A stretch of 20,220 nt of DNA from Chara braunii (taxonomy: Eukaryota; Streptophyta; Charophyceae; Charales; Characeae): NCBI GenBank assembly GCA_003427395.1, contig BFEA01000100.1, positions 1,787,375-1,807,594 of the forward strand, in the 5' to 3' direction. Below the pieces are notes generated by a model. It ran no database searches and had not been told where the DNA came from. It saw only the letters and a list, made by a program, of their open reading frames with translations. Position numbers and translations under genes: made by a program. Positions 1-9,392 of this stretch are shown here, piece after piece (position 1 is the first letter of the stretch; each line of letters starts with the position of its first letter).

Positions 1-117
1 GCACGACAGTTACGGCTTTCATTGCACTGACGAAGTGCCTGACACAGTATACGAGAAACGGGGAACAGCAGACGGCGACTAAAAATCCTAAGAATCGCAA
101 AATTTCTCATCGACCAT

Positions 118-160
118 GTTGAGAAACCTACCCTCGACCGTGGAGGGTAGCTTTCTCAAC
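118..160. repeat. inverted repeat / hairpin, 18-bp arms
   Basis: Arms 118-135 and 143-160 are reverse complements at 17 of 18 positions, around a 7-base loop. The ten bases 117-126 recur as reverse complement at 354-363, so 117-363 could be a small foldback or MITE-like unit. I found no matching target-site duplication outside it, so only the hairpin itself is well supported. Confidence 0.6.
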
Positions 161-422
161 TCCGTGGCGCTTGCCCATGCCGCCTTCCCTCCATTGCGGG
201 AGTCCATTCGAAGTCTTTCTACAAAAAAAAAAAAATCATTCAAATCACCCGGTAGGACATCAACATTTCGAAATATTTCCAACCGTGGGATCGCAGCCCT
301 GTCGACGGCCACATCCTGTCGAACGTTGTCGCCGTAGAAACTCCGCGTTGAGTTTTCTCAACAACACAGGTGGGACCAGACCCCGGGGACCTCACAATTC
401 AACCCGGAGTTATCCCGGCAGC

Positions 423-430
423 ATCAGCCG
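423..430. repeat. target-site duplication, left copy
   Basis: The 8-mer ATCAGCCG directly precedes the T17 run (the minus-strand A tail of the SINE) and recurs at 590-597 on the other side of the element. Confidence 0.7.
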
Positions 431-589
431 TTTTTTTTTTTTTTTTTGTTAAAAGGGCGACGGTCTTGAGATATCATGGCAATTCAGAATATTTGGCTTT
501 TATTCATCAAGTTCCATCATCTGGGTTCGAACACGGGTTTGTATTTCAACAGTTCAACGGTGTACCCACTGAGCTACGCGCTTGGGTGG
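431..589 (-). mobile_element. tRNA-derived SINE, about 159 bp
   Basis: Read on the minus strand, the element starts at 589 with a tRNA-like head. A pol III A box (TAGCTCAGTGGG, 576-565) and a B box with GTTCGAACC (534-523) follow at tRNA-like spacing. A short tRNA-unrelated body comes next, and the element ends in a pure A17 tail (447-431). Perfect 8-bp direct repeats ATCAGCCG flank it at 423-430 and 590-597, as expected for target-primed insertion by LINE machinery. It codes for no protein and would depend on a partner LINE for reverse transcription. Neither LINE here has a visible matching 3' end, so the partner is unknown. The clean tail and perfect duplication suggest it is younger than its surroundings. 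Confidence 0.82.
523..576 (-). promoter_or_regulatory. internal pol III promoter (A and B boxes) of the SINE
   Basis: On the minus strand the A box lies at 576-565 and the B box core at 534-523, about 30 bases apart, which is usual for a tRNA-type internal promoter. The match to the B consensus is good except for its first base. Confidence 0.7.
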
Positions 590-597
590 ATCAGCCG
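590..597. repeat. target-site duplication, right copy
   Basis: Second copy of ATCAGCCG, adjacent to the 5' head of the minus-strand SINE. Confidence 0.7.
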
Positions 598-1098
598 GTT
601 TAGCTTGTGTTCCCAACTTAACCTATTCCTATAACCACCACTCATTATCTACCCCAAAGTGAAATGAACCGTCCACCTAATTATCAACGTTATGCATATC
701 CTATCAGGTTGAACCCCAGTAATAGTCTAATTCATAGGGCGAGGGAGGTGGGAGTTGGGTGAGAATAGAAGGTGGGTTCTAACTACTGGGTCAATGGCAA
801 TCTACACAGGTCTTGTCTAAGCTAAGACATACACAGGCCTACAATGGCCTGAAACCGATCTACTGCCATCGGTTGGACCAACTGGTCCGTCGTCCATAGT
901 GGCTCTGCCTCCTACCACCCAGTTGGCTTACTGCAGCCCTGTTAACCGAGTACCCTGGTTGAAGAGAAGAGCAGAAAAGCGGAGAGCAGGGGTAGGAGCA
1001 GGGGGTAATAGAGATTGTGTTGGAGTGCTGAGCAGAGGGATGAGGTCAAGTTGAGGTGAGGGGCGATTTGAGAAGAGATACAGAGTTGCTGTGACCCA
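598..1098. other. probable LINE-A 3' untranslated region plus flank
   Basis: This lies downstream, in minus-strand sense, of the LINE-A ORF2 stop at 1099-1101. No frame longer than about 60 codons is convincing. No poly-T run marks the LINE 3' end before the SINE at 447, so the element boundary within this stretch is not resolved. The right-hand part (about 960-1098) is purine-rich on the plus strand. Confidence 0.4.
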
Positions 1099-1901
1099 CT
1101 AATGCTGCAGCCAAGGAGAAAATACAAGCTGGCCCTCCAAAGTAACAGCTGCCAATTGGTTGTCCCTTGCCCAGGTGACCAAGAACCACCTGAGGCCCTT
1201 TGCTGATGTTCCTCTGGCTGCCTTTCGGGCCCAGTCCACGAGGATCATGGTTCGGAGGAGCGTCTTGATTTTGACTTGAATGGCTATGTCAGCTGTCCAT
1301 TGCCCCTCAAATCGGGTGCTGTTCCTGTCCGACCATATCACCCAAAGGATGATTGACCTCACAGCCTGAGCGACGTAGCCCCGTCCTGTTGCTTTGAACC
1401 AGTGACCGGGGATCACTCCGCCGAAGGCCCATTCCTCATTCCAAGTTAGTGCCTGCCCCACAAAGTTGTACCAGTGTCGAGCCCACCATGCCCAGATCCT
1501 TTTGGAGGCTGGGCATGCCCAAATGAGATGCGACAGAGTCTCCTCCGCTCTACCTCCACACCTACTGCATTTGGTGTTGATCTCCATTCCTCGCTCGTAC
1601 AACCATACTGCACAGGGAACCGCTGTGTGCGAGAGCAGCCACACAAAGGCAGAGAATTTGAGGGATGGGATCTTCGGGAGCTGATTCCAAAGACCCGTGA
1701 TACCAGCCGCTGGGATCGTGACAGACTGAGATGCTGCCAAAGTTAGTCTGTTGGCTGCTGCTTCTGCTTGCGGTGTGTGAGCTGTCAGAAGAGTCCTTGC
1801 CAGCTTGGTTGAATACATGTAGAAAGGAATAGCCTTTCCTGTCGTGTCTCTCCAACTTCCTAGTAGCGGGTCAATGCGTTGTTGGATCAGAGGGAGTCCC
1901 G
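1099..1901 (-). pseudogene. LINE-A ORF2 C-terminus with zf-RVT zinc domain
   Basis: An open frame of 239 codons (1818-1099) continues ORF2 after a frameshift near 1818-1902. It carries the zf-RVT signature of plant LINE ORF2 ends: a W/L-rich stretch (FVWLLSHTAVP), then KCSRCGG, a histidine in LSHLIW, and ACPASKRIWAWW. The Cys-Cys-His-Cys residues are all present. The domain is thought to bind nucleic acid during target-primed reverse transcription. The same block occurs in LINE-B (about 13255-13842) down to the final SPWL / APWLL residues, so 1099-1101 (TAG) is probably the true ORF2 end. The frame of 1818 differs from that of the RT upstream, so this copy cannot give a full ORF2 without frameshifting. 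Confidence 0.8.
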
Positions 1902-3930
1902 CTAACAGGAGGTCGTGCTGGTATTACCTGCACTGTTCTGAGTAGAGTGAACCCGAACCAACTGTAGTGGGGTGGTTGGGTCGAGATTTACTGTGCCCCT
2001 CAAGGACAGTCGCTGTCGGGTGGCCTCTGCGTCCGTAGGTATCCATTCCTGAGCTTTGACGACTTCTTCTTCCAGCTTCTCTTCAATCCTCAACACGGTT
2101 CTCTGATTGTCCGCAGTTTCCTTGGTATACCATTGACCTATGACCGGCTGCGTTGAGCAAAGCAGTTCGGTCCAGTGTGCTGCTAGAGCCTCTATGAGGA
2201 GCTGCTTTCTTTGGCGGAGGCGGTGCAGGGGTCCCAGAATCCCCGGAAGTGTCTGGTCAGAGATCCAGTCTTGAGTTTCATCATCCCAGAGGTCCCCTAC
2301 CGTTGCCACTCCTTTCTCAACCCATTTGCGTTCAAAACATCCTCCTACTGCAGTGGCTGGGAAAGGGGTGACTTCTTCGCCGGTGATATAGCAGTTGTCA
2401 AAGAGCGGTTGCCTGAGTACTTCCTCTGTCGTCTGGGGCTCCCTCCTGTTGAAGGTATTGAGTGCTCGCCAGGCTGTCCAGCAGGCTGTGAGGAGTGGTG
2501 AGGCTGGTCTTCTTCTGACGAAGGAGTCCATCAACAGGCACGTCCAAACATCCTTCGCACGAGAGAAGTGGAATTCCTGCTGTGCCAAGTATTCGAAGAC
2601 TGCAATCCATTTGCAATTCTTTGGTTGCAGACAGACCTTAATTAACCACTTGAACAGCAGTCCCAGGTTTTGGGTTGCTGGGTCCAGAATCCCTAGTCCC
2701 CCGTCCTGCTTGGGTTGTGTGATCTTCTGCCAGGCACATTTAGTGATGAATCCTTCGTCCTTGCTGGCTTGGGGCTTCCAAAGGTAGCGAGCTGCGTCTC
2801 GTCTGATAGCGAGCGTTGTCGCCTTGGTGAACAGGACGACGGCTGCAACATACCAGAGTTGAGCAAAGACTACGGTAGTGATTGCTGTTGCACGCCCGAA
2901 AAGTGATAATCCGAAGGCGGCCCGACATGAATGAAGTCTTGTCAATGTTCTCGCTCGGAGGATGGTGTCTTGGGCTGGTCTGGCATTCCCCAGTGATACC
3001 TGGACCCCTAAGTATCTCTCCGACAGCTGCTGTGCTATCCTGGTCATTCCCCAGTCGTCCTCAAGGTCGTACTGTGCCGGGAGAAAGTACAAGGATTTGT
3101 TCCAGTTGACTTGGGCCTCTGACATCGTGGCATAGGTATCTAGGAGTCTCTTGATTTCTTGCATCGAGTCCGGGACCGCCTCGGAAACCAACAGGAGGTC
3201 ATCTGCTATTGCTCTGGTTGTCAGCGTCTGGCTGGGCCCCAACTGCAGGCCGCGGATGCGAGGAGCGGATCTGAGGGAGTTCAACAAGACATCCATTTGG
3301 AGAGCAAATAGCAGAGAGGCCAATGGACATCCCTGCCTGAGTGATCGCATCAAGGAGAACAGCGGAGACTGATATCCATTGACCAAGACCGATGATGTAG
3401 CATCCATATATAGCGAAGCCACCCAAGTTCTGAATCCTTGTCCGAAGTTCATATGCTCGAGAGTGGCCAGCACGAAAGACCAATTGACTCGGTCGTAGGC
3501 CTTTTCAAGGTCGAGCATGGCGACCATAACTTGCCGGTTCTCACTCTGAATGATCTCGAGTGCTCCCATGACCACGAAGATGTTCTCAGCAATAGATCTC
3601 CCTTGGACGAAAGCACCCTGATCCATGTGGACCAGATTAGGAAGTAACGGCGCGAGCCTCCTGGCCAGCAGCTTAGAAAGGAGCTTGTAAGATACATTCA
3701 GGCGTGAGATCGACCGAAAGTTGAGAATGTTCCGCTTATCGCCTTTCTTGTAAATGAGCGTGATAACGCCTGTGCGCATATCCTCTGTAAGCGATCCTCC
3801 CTCCAAGATGTGGTTATACAGCCTTACTAAAATCGGGGCTGTATATTGCCATGTAGCTTGGTAAAATTCTGCAGGCAGTCCGTCAATCACAGGGCTCTTG
3901 CCCTTTGCCATAGAGTTGAGTGTAACCATG
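1902..3930 (-). pseudogene. LINE-A ORF2 reverse transcriptase, 5'-incomplete
   Basis: The frame is open from about 3930 to 1902 (about 675 codons of homology within a 701-codon frame) with no internal stop. RT landmarks in order are KGKSPVIDGLPAEFY (motif 1), YKKGDKRNILNFRSIS, GAFVQGRSIAENI, MLDLEKAYDRVNW (motif A, Asp at 3510-3512), SLRQGCPLASLLF (motif B) and AIADDLLLV (motif C, Asp-Asp at 3198-3203). FLGVQ-type (YLGVQ) and GGLGILD thumb motifs follow. The catalytic aspartates are intact. Motif C has Ile where many LINEs have an aromatic residue. The frame has no endonuclease, because the sequence flips strand at its 5' side. It ends at 1902-1904, where a frameshift separates it from the zinc domain. 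Confidence 0.88.
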
Positions 3931-5615
3931 TTCGTGGTAGAGGCGGTAGGGGAGGACGGGGACGGACGCAGGTAGGCAGACCCCCACAGCCTAGAACGCA
4001 TCAACACAATGCATCCACGTCCCTTTCGTCTCCGATCCGCTCTACTCCGCTAATCCCTCCTCCGCAACTCCCTCTTCCTCCCATGGGCCGCCAACACCAA
4101 CCTGCGCCCCAGCTGGGCAATCGGCACACTCTACACCCTCAGACACGGTCTCCCTACCCTCCCCAGATACCGTCCTTCATACAGCAACCCCCGCCTCCAA
4201 ACCAATCCCGATTCCCGCCAGCTCACCCCGCCACTACCCATCACGTCACCGTTCCCATCACTCAATCACCTTTTTTCCGATCACCACCTTTGGTCGCCAT
4301 CCAAACGCAGCTGCCCGCCATCCCTCAACATGCGGCGCAAACATCCATGGCGCAAATCCGTGGAGCGCCACCCCCCCAACCTCTCCCTCCTTTTCTCGCT
4401 CTTCCGCCCCCTGGAGTAATTGGTTCGCGCCCCATCCCCACCATACTCGATCCACTCGGCCCAATCTCAACCACCTCCGAATCACAGTATAGACTATTTG
4501 ATGGACCTGCCAAGTTCCAGACAAATGCGCCCCCACCCATAGCTCCCACTCCTCACCCTGCACTGATTCGCCCCCTGCCAGTCACGACCTTGGTACCCAC
4601 CCACCATCAGCACTATTAAGTCGGAGCACGCCCGATCATCCCTTCCTATCCCACCACGACACTCCATGACAATCCAACATTTGAGCCGGGAGACCAGACG
4701 CTACCTATCCTTCCCCCACCAGCAACAAACGCCCTCACTCTGACTATACAGGCACAAGGGTCATCGCCCCACTGGATCCCCGGACAGGGCTCGAGTGCAC
4801 GGCTCGAGGATGACCTCGTTATGCGCGATCCTAGAACTACACTCCGTACCCCGATCAAGATGCGAAGAGTGGGACTGGAAGGAGAGGGGGAGATCAACAG
4901 AGAGGAGGAAGAAGCGGATCTCGAATTTATCTCGATCCCCCGAGGGACAGCGCAATCTGGCCAGGTCCAGTCCGGGGTTTCTCGATCCACTTCAGCTGGA
5001 CCAGCTCCGAGTGAAGCTAAACACCTAGTCGTGCTGTTATGCTTCTCACTGATCCCGCAATCAACTAAATTCCTCGCCAAACGGACCCATCAGGGTCTAT
5101 TGGCAATTCCCACTATTCCAGTCGAAGCCTCCCCAACAACCAAGGATCCAATTCCGGCAGCTGCTTCCAAATTCATTGCGAATAGATTCCCATTTCGGTT
5201 GATAACCGGCATTCGAGTTGGGAGGAAAACCGTAGCGTCAGCAAGAGGGGGTAGATGGAGGTTCCATATAGTAGCCATAGACGCAAGGATCGTCGCGGAC
5301 ACAGTTGCCTATCTAGCCACGGAAGGAGTCCTCTGGCTTCCTTCCACGTGGTTAAGCTCCAAGGAAACAGCCGAGTTGAAGGAAACCTTCTTAACGGAGG
5401 ATGTGGATGCCCGGGTAGTTGCAGAGTTTTGCATGTCTTTAGCAACAGAGAAGCAACCGAACTCAGTGGGCTTCCACAGTCTCCTTATGACACCGTGGAA
5501 TGCCCCTTCGGCACCGGACCAATCCCGCAGACCAAGGGCCGGCAAGGCACCCACAGATGAAACCACGCAGACCCAATCCCAAGCTGCGCAGGATGAACTC
5601 AATGGTCAAGATTAG
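3931..5615 (+). pseudogene. LINE-A ORF1 (RNA-binding, RGG and proline-rich)
   Basis: One reading frame (about 560 codons) with a single in-frame TAA at 4617-4619. It starts with an RGG-type stretch (RGRGGRGGRGR) right at the strand-switch point, so the natural start codon cannot be fixed. Residues about 25-230 are very rich in Pro, Gln and His. A short acidic patch (INREEEEADLEF) comes near 4900. The last about 120 residues form a compact domain (IRVGRKT ... GGRWRFHIVAID ... LATEGVLWLP ... AELKETFL ... VVAEFCMSL) that is also found at the end of LINE-B ORF1. I do not recognise that domain by name. The stop overlaps the start of ORF2 (5592 or 5601) in another frame. By family analogy ORF1 would coat element RNA. 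Confidence 0.7.
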
Positions 5616-6815
5616 TGTGGCATCCTGGAATGTGAGGGGCTTGGGTAACGCTAATTGTACATTCAAGAAGGCCAGGCTCAAGACCTGGTTACATGACAAC
5701 AGAGTCCACGTGGTATTCCTTCAAGAGACCAAATTGGATGAGCGCAAAATCCAACGCATCAACCGATGGTGGAGAGGCCAACAATACTGGGCACCGGCGT
5801 AAGGAACGAAAGGAGGGACAACAATCCTGTTCCACAGGGATCTGGAGGTCGATTTTATCGACCACCATGTAGACTCTGGGGGCAGTTAGTCTGGGTGCAG
5901 GTTAAGTCAGGGGGTGAGGATTGGGTTTTCGCCACGATGTACGCCCCCTCGGAACCTCGGGAAAGGAAAGCTTTCCTGCACGAGCTACCTCACATCCTCC
6001 CCGAAGCCCAGAACATAGTTCTGGCAGGTGATTTCAACACAGTCCGATCACTTGGCCTAGACTCCCCCACTTTCGTTCCCAAAAGAACGGATGGATACAT
6101 GCTCGATTCTTTCATTGAAGAATGAAACTTTGTCGACGCTTATAGATAGACCCACCCTGCAGAGCACGGATATACTTGGTTCTCATCACAAAACGCAGAG
6201 AATACCACACCCCCTAAGCGTAGGCTCGATCTTATGCTGACGAAGGGGCTCCCTTGGGACTCACTCACACACATTGATGTCGTCACCGACCCCCTTTCTG
6301 ACCACTGCCCCCTGCTTGCTACCTTTGAGATAGGAGCCTCCCTGCAGCGCGGTCCCGAAATTTTCAAACTCAATACCGACCTGCTGGAGCATCCGGAAGT
6401 ACTGGAGTGGGTCGCCAAGCATTGGAAGGACTGGGAACACACCAAGGAGTGGTTTCTGACCACATGGGCAAAGCGAGCAGCGAAGAGGGGGGTAGCCTGT
6501 GGGGATCGAATGACGAAAGAGACCTTTCGACATATCTGTCCCCCACACTCTCACACCCTCTTCCGGGAGCTGGCACACCCATTTCTAGCCAATGAAGATC
6601 TTGCAACAGACACTACGACTCTAGGGGACTGCGCTCTGGAGTATTTTGAAGACATCTTCACCTCGAGAAGGACGCCCGGACTCTCGCTGCAACAACTCAG
6701 ACAGGAACACAACTTGTGGGAGGACACGAGCGTTGCGATAACCAATGACGCAAGACTCCTTCTGGACAGACCAGTGACGGAGGAGGAGCTCACCGCTGCA
6801 CTAATCTCGAAATGT
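5592..6815 (+). pseudogene. LINE-A ORF2 apurinic-type endonuclease and linker
   Basis: N-terminal part of ORF2. Exonuclease-endonuclease-phosphatase motifs are present in order: ASWNVRGLG (Asn), LQETKLDE (Glu), VLAGDFNTV (Asp, Asn), YTWFSSQ, RRLDLML and SDHCPLL (Ser-Asp-His). It is broken by TAA at 5800-5802, a frameshift near 5878 in a G run, TGA at 6123-6125 and TAG at 6147-6149. After the endonuclease come CGDRMTKETFR, ELAHPF and EYFEDIFTSRRTPG, all shared with LINE-B. Compared with LINE-B, roughly 65-85 residues are missing between the endonuclease and CGDRMTK, which looks like an internal deletion. The enzyme would nick target DNA to prime reverse transcription. Homology ends before the RT. 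Confidence 0.85.
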
Positions 6816-7289
6816 GCAAAACGAGAGTGGGTCGTGGTGGGAAACCGCCGGCGTTGCATCAGCGGGAAGTTTGCGGGTCCCAGGCGCCGCCACGGTTAGC
6901 GCATGCTCCGCGTCTCATAGCGACTGTCTCGACGACCGGTTTTGGATATCGACAGTCCCGAGGATTGTCATCGCGCCGCTTGACTACTATAGTTCAGCTA
7001 TGGTGTTAGAGGAATAGACCGCTGCTACCCACCTTGAGGAAGCAACACCCCTGTTGGGGCTTGGGCGGACTATCCCGGTAGCGGCCTGGTGACCAAGCAA
7101 CCTGCCTACAAGCACGATAGTTGACAACAGTTGACAACGGAAGACTTGAGAAGAAACTTCTAAGATAGGGGACAGGTGACTACAAGGAATGAAGCGATAC
7201 TCTCTCCCCATCTAAATCTCCTCATTATGCCATTGGTGTGGGAATTGACCTTACCCTATTGATAGCTTCCTCGGTATTTAACTGACACC
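6816..7289. other. junction zone and probable LINE-B 5' leader
   Basis: The first about 55 bases may be a decayed continuation of LINE-A (frameshifted MCKTRVGRGGKPP resembling MAKGKSPGxDGLP). The rest has no convincing frame. It includes a perfect 10-base tandem repeat (AGTTGACAAC twice, 7119-7138). It runs into the ATG of LINE-B ORF1 at 7290, so part of it is likely the LINE-B 5' untranslated region; its true 5' end is not visible to me. Confidence 0.4.
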
Positions 7290-8815
7290 ATGAATTCCAA
7301 CACAGATACACAAGGTCAACATGCACAAAGAAAAGAGTATACACACGAAGAAAAAGAACAAATAAACGCTCTTATGGATGCATGTTTTAAGGACGGGATA
7401 TTTCTGGCAGGACTCGACACAGGGGTAGCCCAGCTAGGAGATGACATTGCCCGATTCGACCTGAATGAACGATTCCCGGAGTATAATACTGTATGGTTGA
7501 AAGAACACGCCGTAACGATAATTTTCATGCATGATGCCAAAACGCTCTCCAATTCAATCAAAAAGAAATTGGTTCGTGTGTATGAAAATAGCTGGTACGA
7601 CGCGGGGTTAATTGATGACAAAGTTAAGCGTAGACGCTATCAAAGCGAAGGGAAAAACCTAGCATCCTTTGTTTCCATGGAAACAAAGGTCATTAGATGA
7701 ATGCTGGAAAAGCAAGAGGACAGTATTGAATGTGGAGGTAAGGAGTACGAAGTACGTTTTTACCCCTGGATGACGCTGGCGGAGATAAAAATATTCAAAG
7801 AGGTGGGGGCAAAATTTGCCTGGGTACGCTGTCCGAGGGTTCCCCTTCAGTTGATGTCCATTTTCCGTGAAGCGATTGAGAAAACATTTGGTTCGGTGGT
7901 TAAAGCACATCCCACTGAGGAATTTGAAGATAAACCCGAGTTAGGGTCAGTGAGATTTGACTTGCATGCTACAGCACAAGCGAGGATCCGACCCCGTCTG
8001 GTGGTTGGAATCCCCAATCAAGGGGATTACTACTTCGAGATCCTCTCCACAGAGACGCCTTGGTGCGAGGACTGCAAAATGTTTTACCACACTGAGAAGG
8101 ACGATGTATGCCCCTCAAAAAAGGTTGATCCCTTCCCTCATCACGGGCCAAGGCAACCCCCTCCAGAACCCCCGTTTTCAGCCTTCGTGCCAGTGGGAGA
8201 AGAACCCCCCAAAACAGGGTTTCGAAGACTGCCAGCTCACTTAATGAAGAAAGGAAAGAACGAAGGAGGAACCCCTTATCGGAACCAGAAAGACAAGAAT
8301 TCCAAACCGGGACAATCCAAGGATCGAAAAACAGGTGGAACGGAGAAAGGAAACACGAAACCAACTACAAAGGCAAGGGAGGTAAGCTTGGACAACAAAA
8401 AATCACCGAAACAGATCAAAACCAAAAAGGTCAGGAAACAGGAAATAACACCGGGGGACGCTGGAAAGAGAAGACCAGCCAATACTCAGGGGGAGAAGAT
8501 TCGGATTCCTCAGGCAGATCAGCGTTGACCAAAGGAAAGAAGAATCAACAGGAGCAGCTGGAAAAGTCCGGCAAACAGTCCATACACGAACTCGAAAAAG
8601 AAGCGGTGAGATTACTGCGAGAAAATGAGTGGAAGCAGCAAGAGCGAGACCAGTTAGCGGAACAAAACCCAATGGATTGGGATTTTGAAGAATTTACAAA
8701 AGGTGAGGGAGATGGCAGGGGGGAACAGAGGAAAGGGGAAACACCAGGGGGATTATGCATAACAGAACCAGTTCCCACATTGGACAGAACAGACGCTAAC
8801 ATACCAAAATCCTGA
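7290..8815 (+). pseudogene. LINE-B ORF1, N-terminal and central parts
   Basis: Starts at the ATG at 7290. The frame runs to 8528 with one in-frame TGA (7698-7700), then shifts, probably at the A6 run near 8398-8403, into the frame ending at 8815. The first about 290 residues resemble plant LINE ORF1 proteins of the DUF4283 type: a globular part (TVWLKEHAVTIIFMHDA, FYPWMTLAEIKIFKEVG, FAWVRCPRVP) followed by CEDCKMFYH and a later Cys in DDVCPSK, a CX2CX4HX6C zinc-knuckle variant. A Lys/Pro-rich tail and a short charged coiled coil (HELEKEAVRLLRENEWKQQ) follow. The likely role is binding element RNA in the ribonucleoprotein. The family assignment is by residue pattern only. Confidence 0.7.
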
Positions 8816-9392
8816 TCCCACTCATTTGTGCAAACTCAAGCAAAGGTGTTGTGGTACTGGTCAATATGCTAGCAAACGAAGCAATGGAATTACTGTCATT
8901 CGAAACAGACTCGACACTAACGGAATATTGAACAAAGTGAAAAATCTGATTCCGAACTTCCTACAAGTGAGAGTGATACCACTCCTCAGGGTCGGATGCT
9001 ACACAGCAGAACATGTCAATGGGAACAGAGCTCGTTTGTACTTTGTTTTCCTAGACACAAAAATGAACAACGAGATAAAGGAGGAATTGTTGAAAATAGG
9101 AAAGGAGTGGTTTCTACTCTCTCTCCTAGATTTACCACTGAACGAAGAACTGGACATGATCCTGTTCAGAAATACAATCTTTGCCAAGGTGATCGTTAAA
9201 TGGTTACTCAAGGCACCACAACGAGATACGATTTTTTCAGATCTCTCCGACTCGCTGAGAGCTCCCTGGTTCGAAGAATAGATCCTGAAAGGGGGGGAAA
9301 GAATGAGAAGGCACAAGCAATCAGAGGGCTCAAGGACATCCTTCGGCCGGATCCATGGTCCAACCGGCACAGGCACCGCCTACGTTGCCTAA
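8816..9392 (+). pseudogene. LINE-B ORF1 C-terminal conserved domain
   Basis: After a stop at 8813-8815 the coding signal moves between frames 1 and 0 (about 8820-8935, then 8826-9281). The block RVIPLLRVGCYTAE ... GNRARLYFVFLD ... LLKIGKEWFLLSLLDLPL ... ELDMILF ... VIVKWLL aligns position by position with the end of LINE-A ORF1 (FRLITGIRVGRKT ... EFCMSL). A TAG at 9279-9281 interrupts it, but the frame continues to a TAA at 9390-9392, overlapping the ORF2 start at 9355, the same overlap seen in LINE-A. I do not recognise the domain. It could be an RNA-chaperone-like C-terminal domain as in other LINE ORF1 proteins, but that is a guess. Confidence 0.6.

Larger units (their letters stand above)
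1..430. other. gene-free stretch left of the SINE
   Basis: No open frame here resembles a known protein, and the short frames overlap one another on both strands. The stretch holds a strong hairpin (118-160), an A13 run (223-235) and a second short palindrome near 345-363 whose right arm repeats the outer hairpin bases. I see no promoter or RNA gene. Confidence 0.5.
1099..3930 (-). mobile_element. LINE-A, RT/3' half (L1-like non-LTR retrotransposon)
   Basis: The minus strand encodes the second half of a LINE ORF2: the RT from just before motif 1, then the C-terminal zf-RVT zinc domain. Homology starts abruptly at about 3930, at the codons before MAKGKSP, and there the sequence switches to plus-strand ORF1 coding. 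The missing endonuclease and ORF1 are found on the opposite strand immediately to the right (3931 onward), ending at the same ORF2 position. I therefore treat both as one copy with an inverted 5' half. Only one frameshift (near 1900) breaks this half, so it is less decayed than LINE-B. Confidence 0.85.
3931..6870 (+). mobile_element. LINE-A, ORF1/endonuclease 5' half, inverted relative to its 3' half
   Basis: The plus strand carries ORF1 (3931-5615) and the ORF2 endonuclease with its linker (5592 to about 6812). Clear homology stops at EEELTAALISK, the residues just before RT motif 1; a degenerate, frameshifted continuation may reach about 6870. The minus-strand half at 1099-3930 begins at the next residues of the same protein. 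Both halves look GC-rich compared with LINE-B. Read on the minus strand, the order is inverted 5' part, then sense 3' part, which is the product of twin priming in L1 elements. An alternative is two unrelated fragments or a later genomic inversion. Confidence 0.75.

Noticed and set aside
4258-4563. Minus-strand open frames opposite the proline-rich LINE-A ORF1
   Set aside because: They are shadows of the C-rich coding strand: Gly/Trp-rich composition and no family resemblance.
8525-8815. Separate small gene between ORF1 and ORF2 of LINE-B
   Set aside because: The upstream same-frame sequence continues ORF1 after an A-run frameshift, and the coiled coil fits a LINE ORF1.
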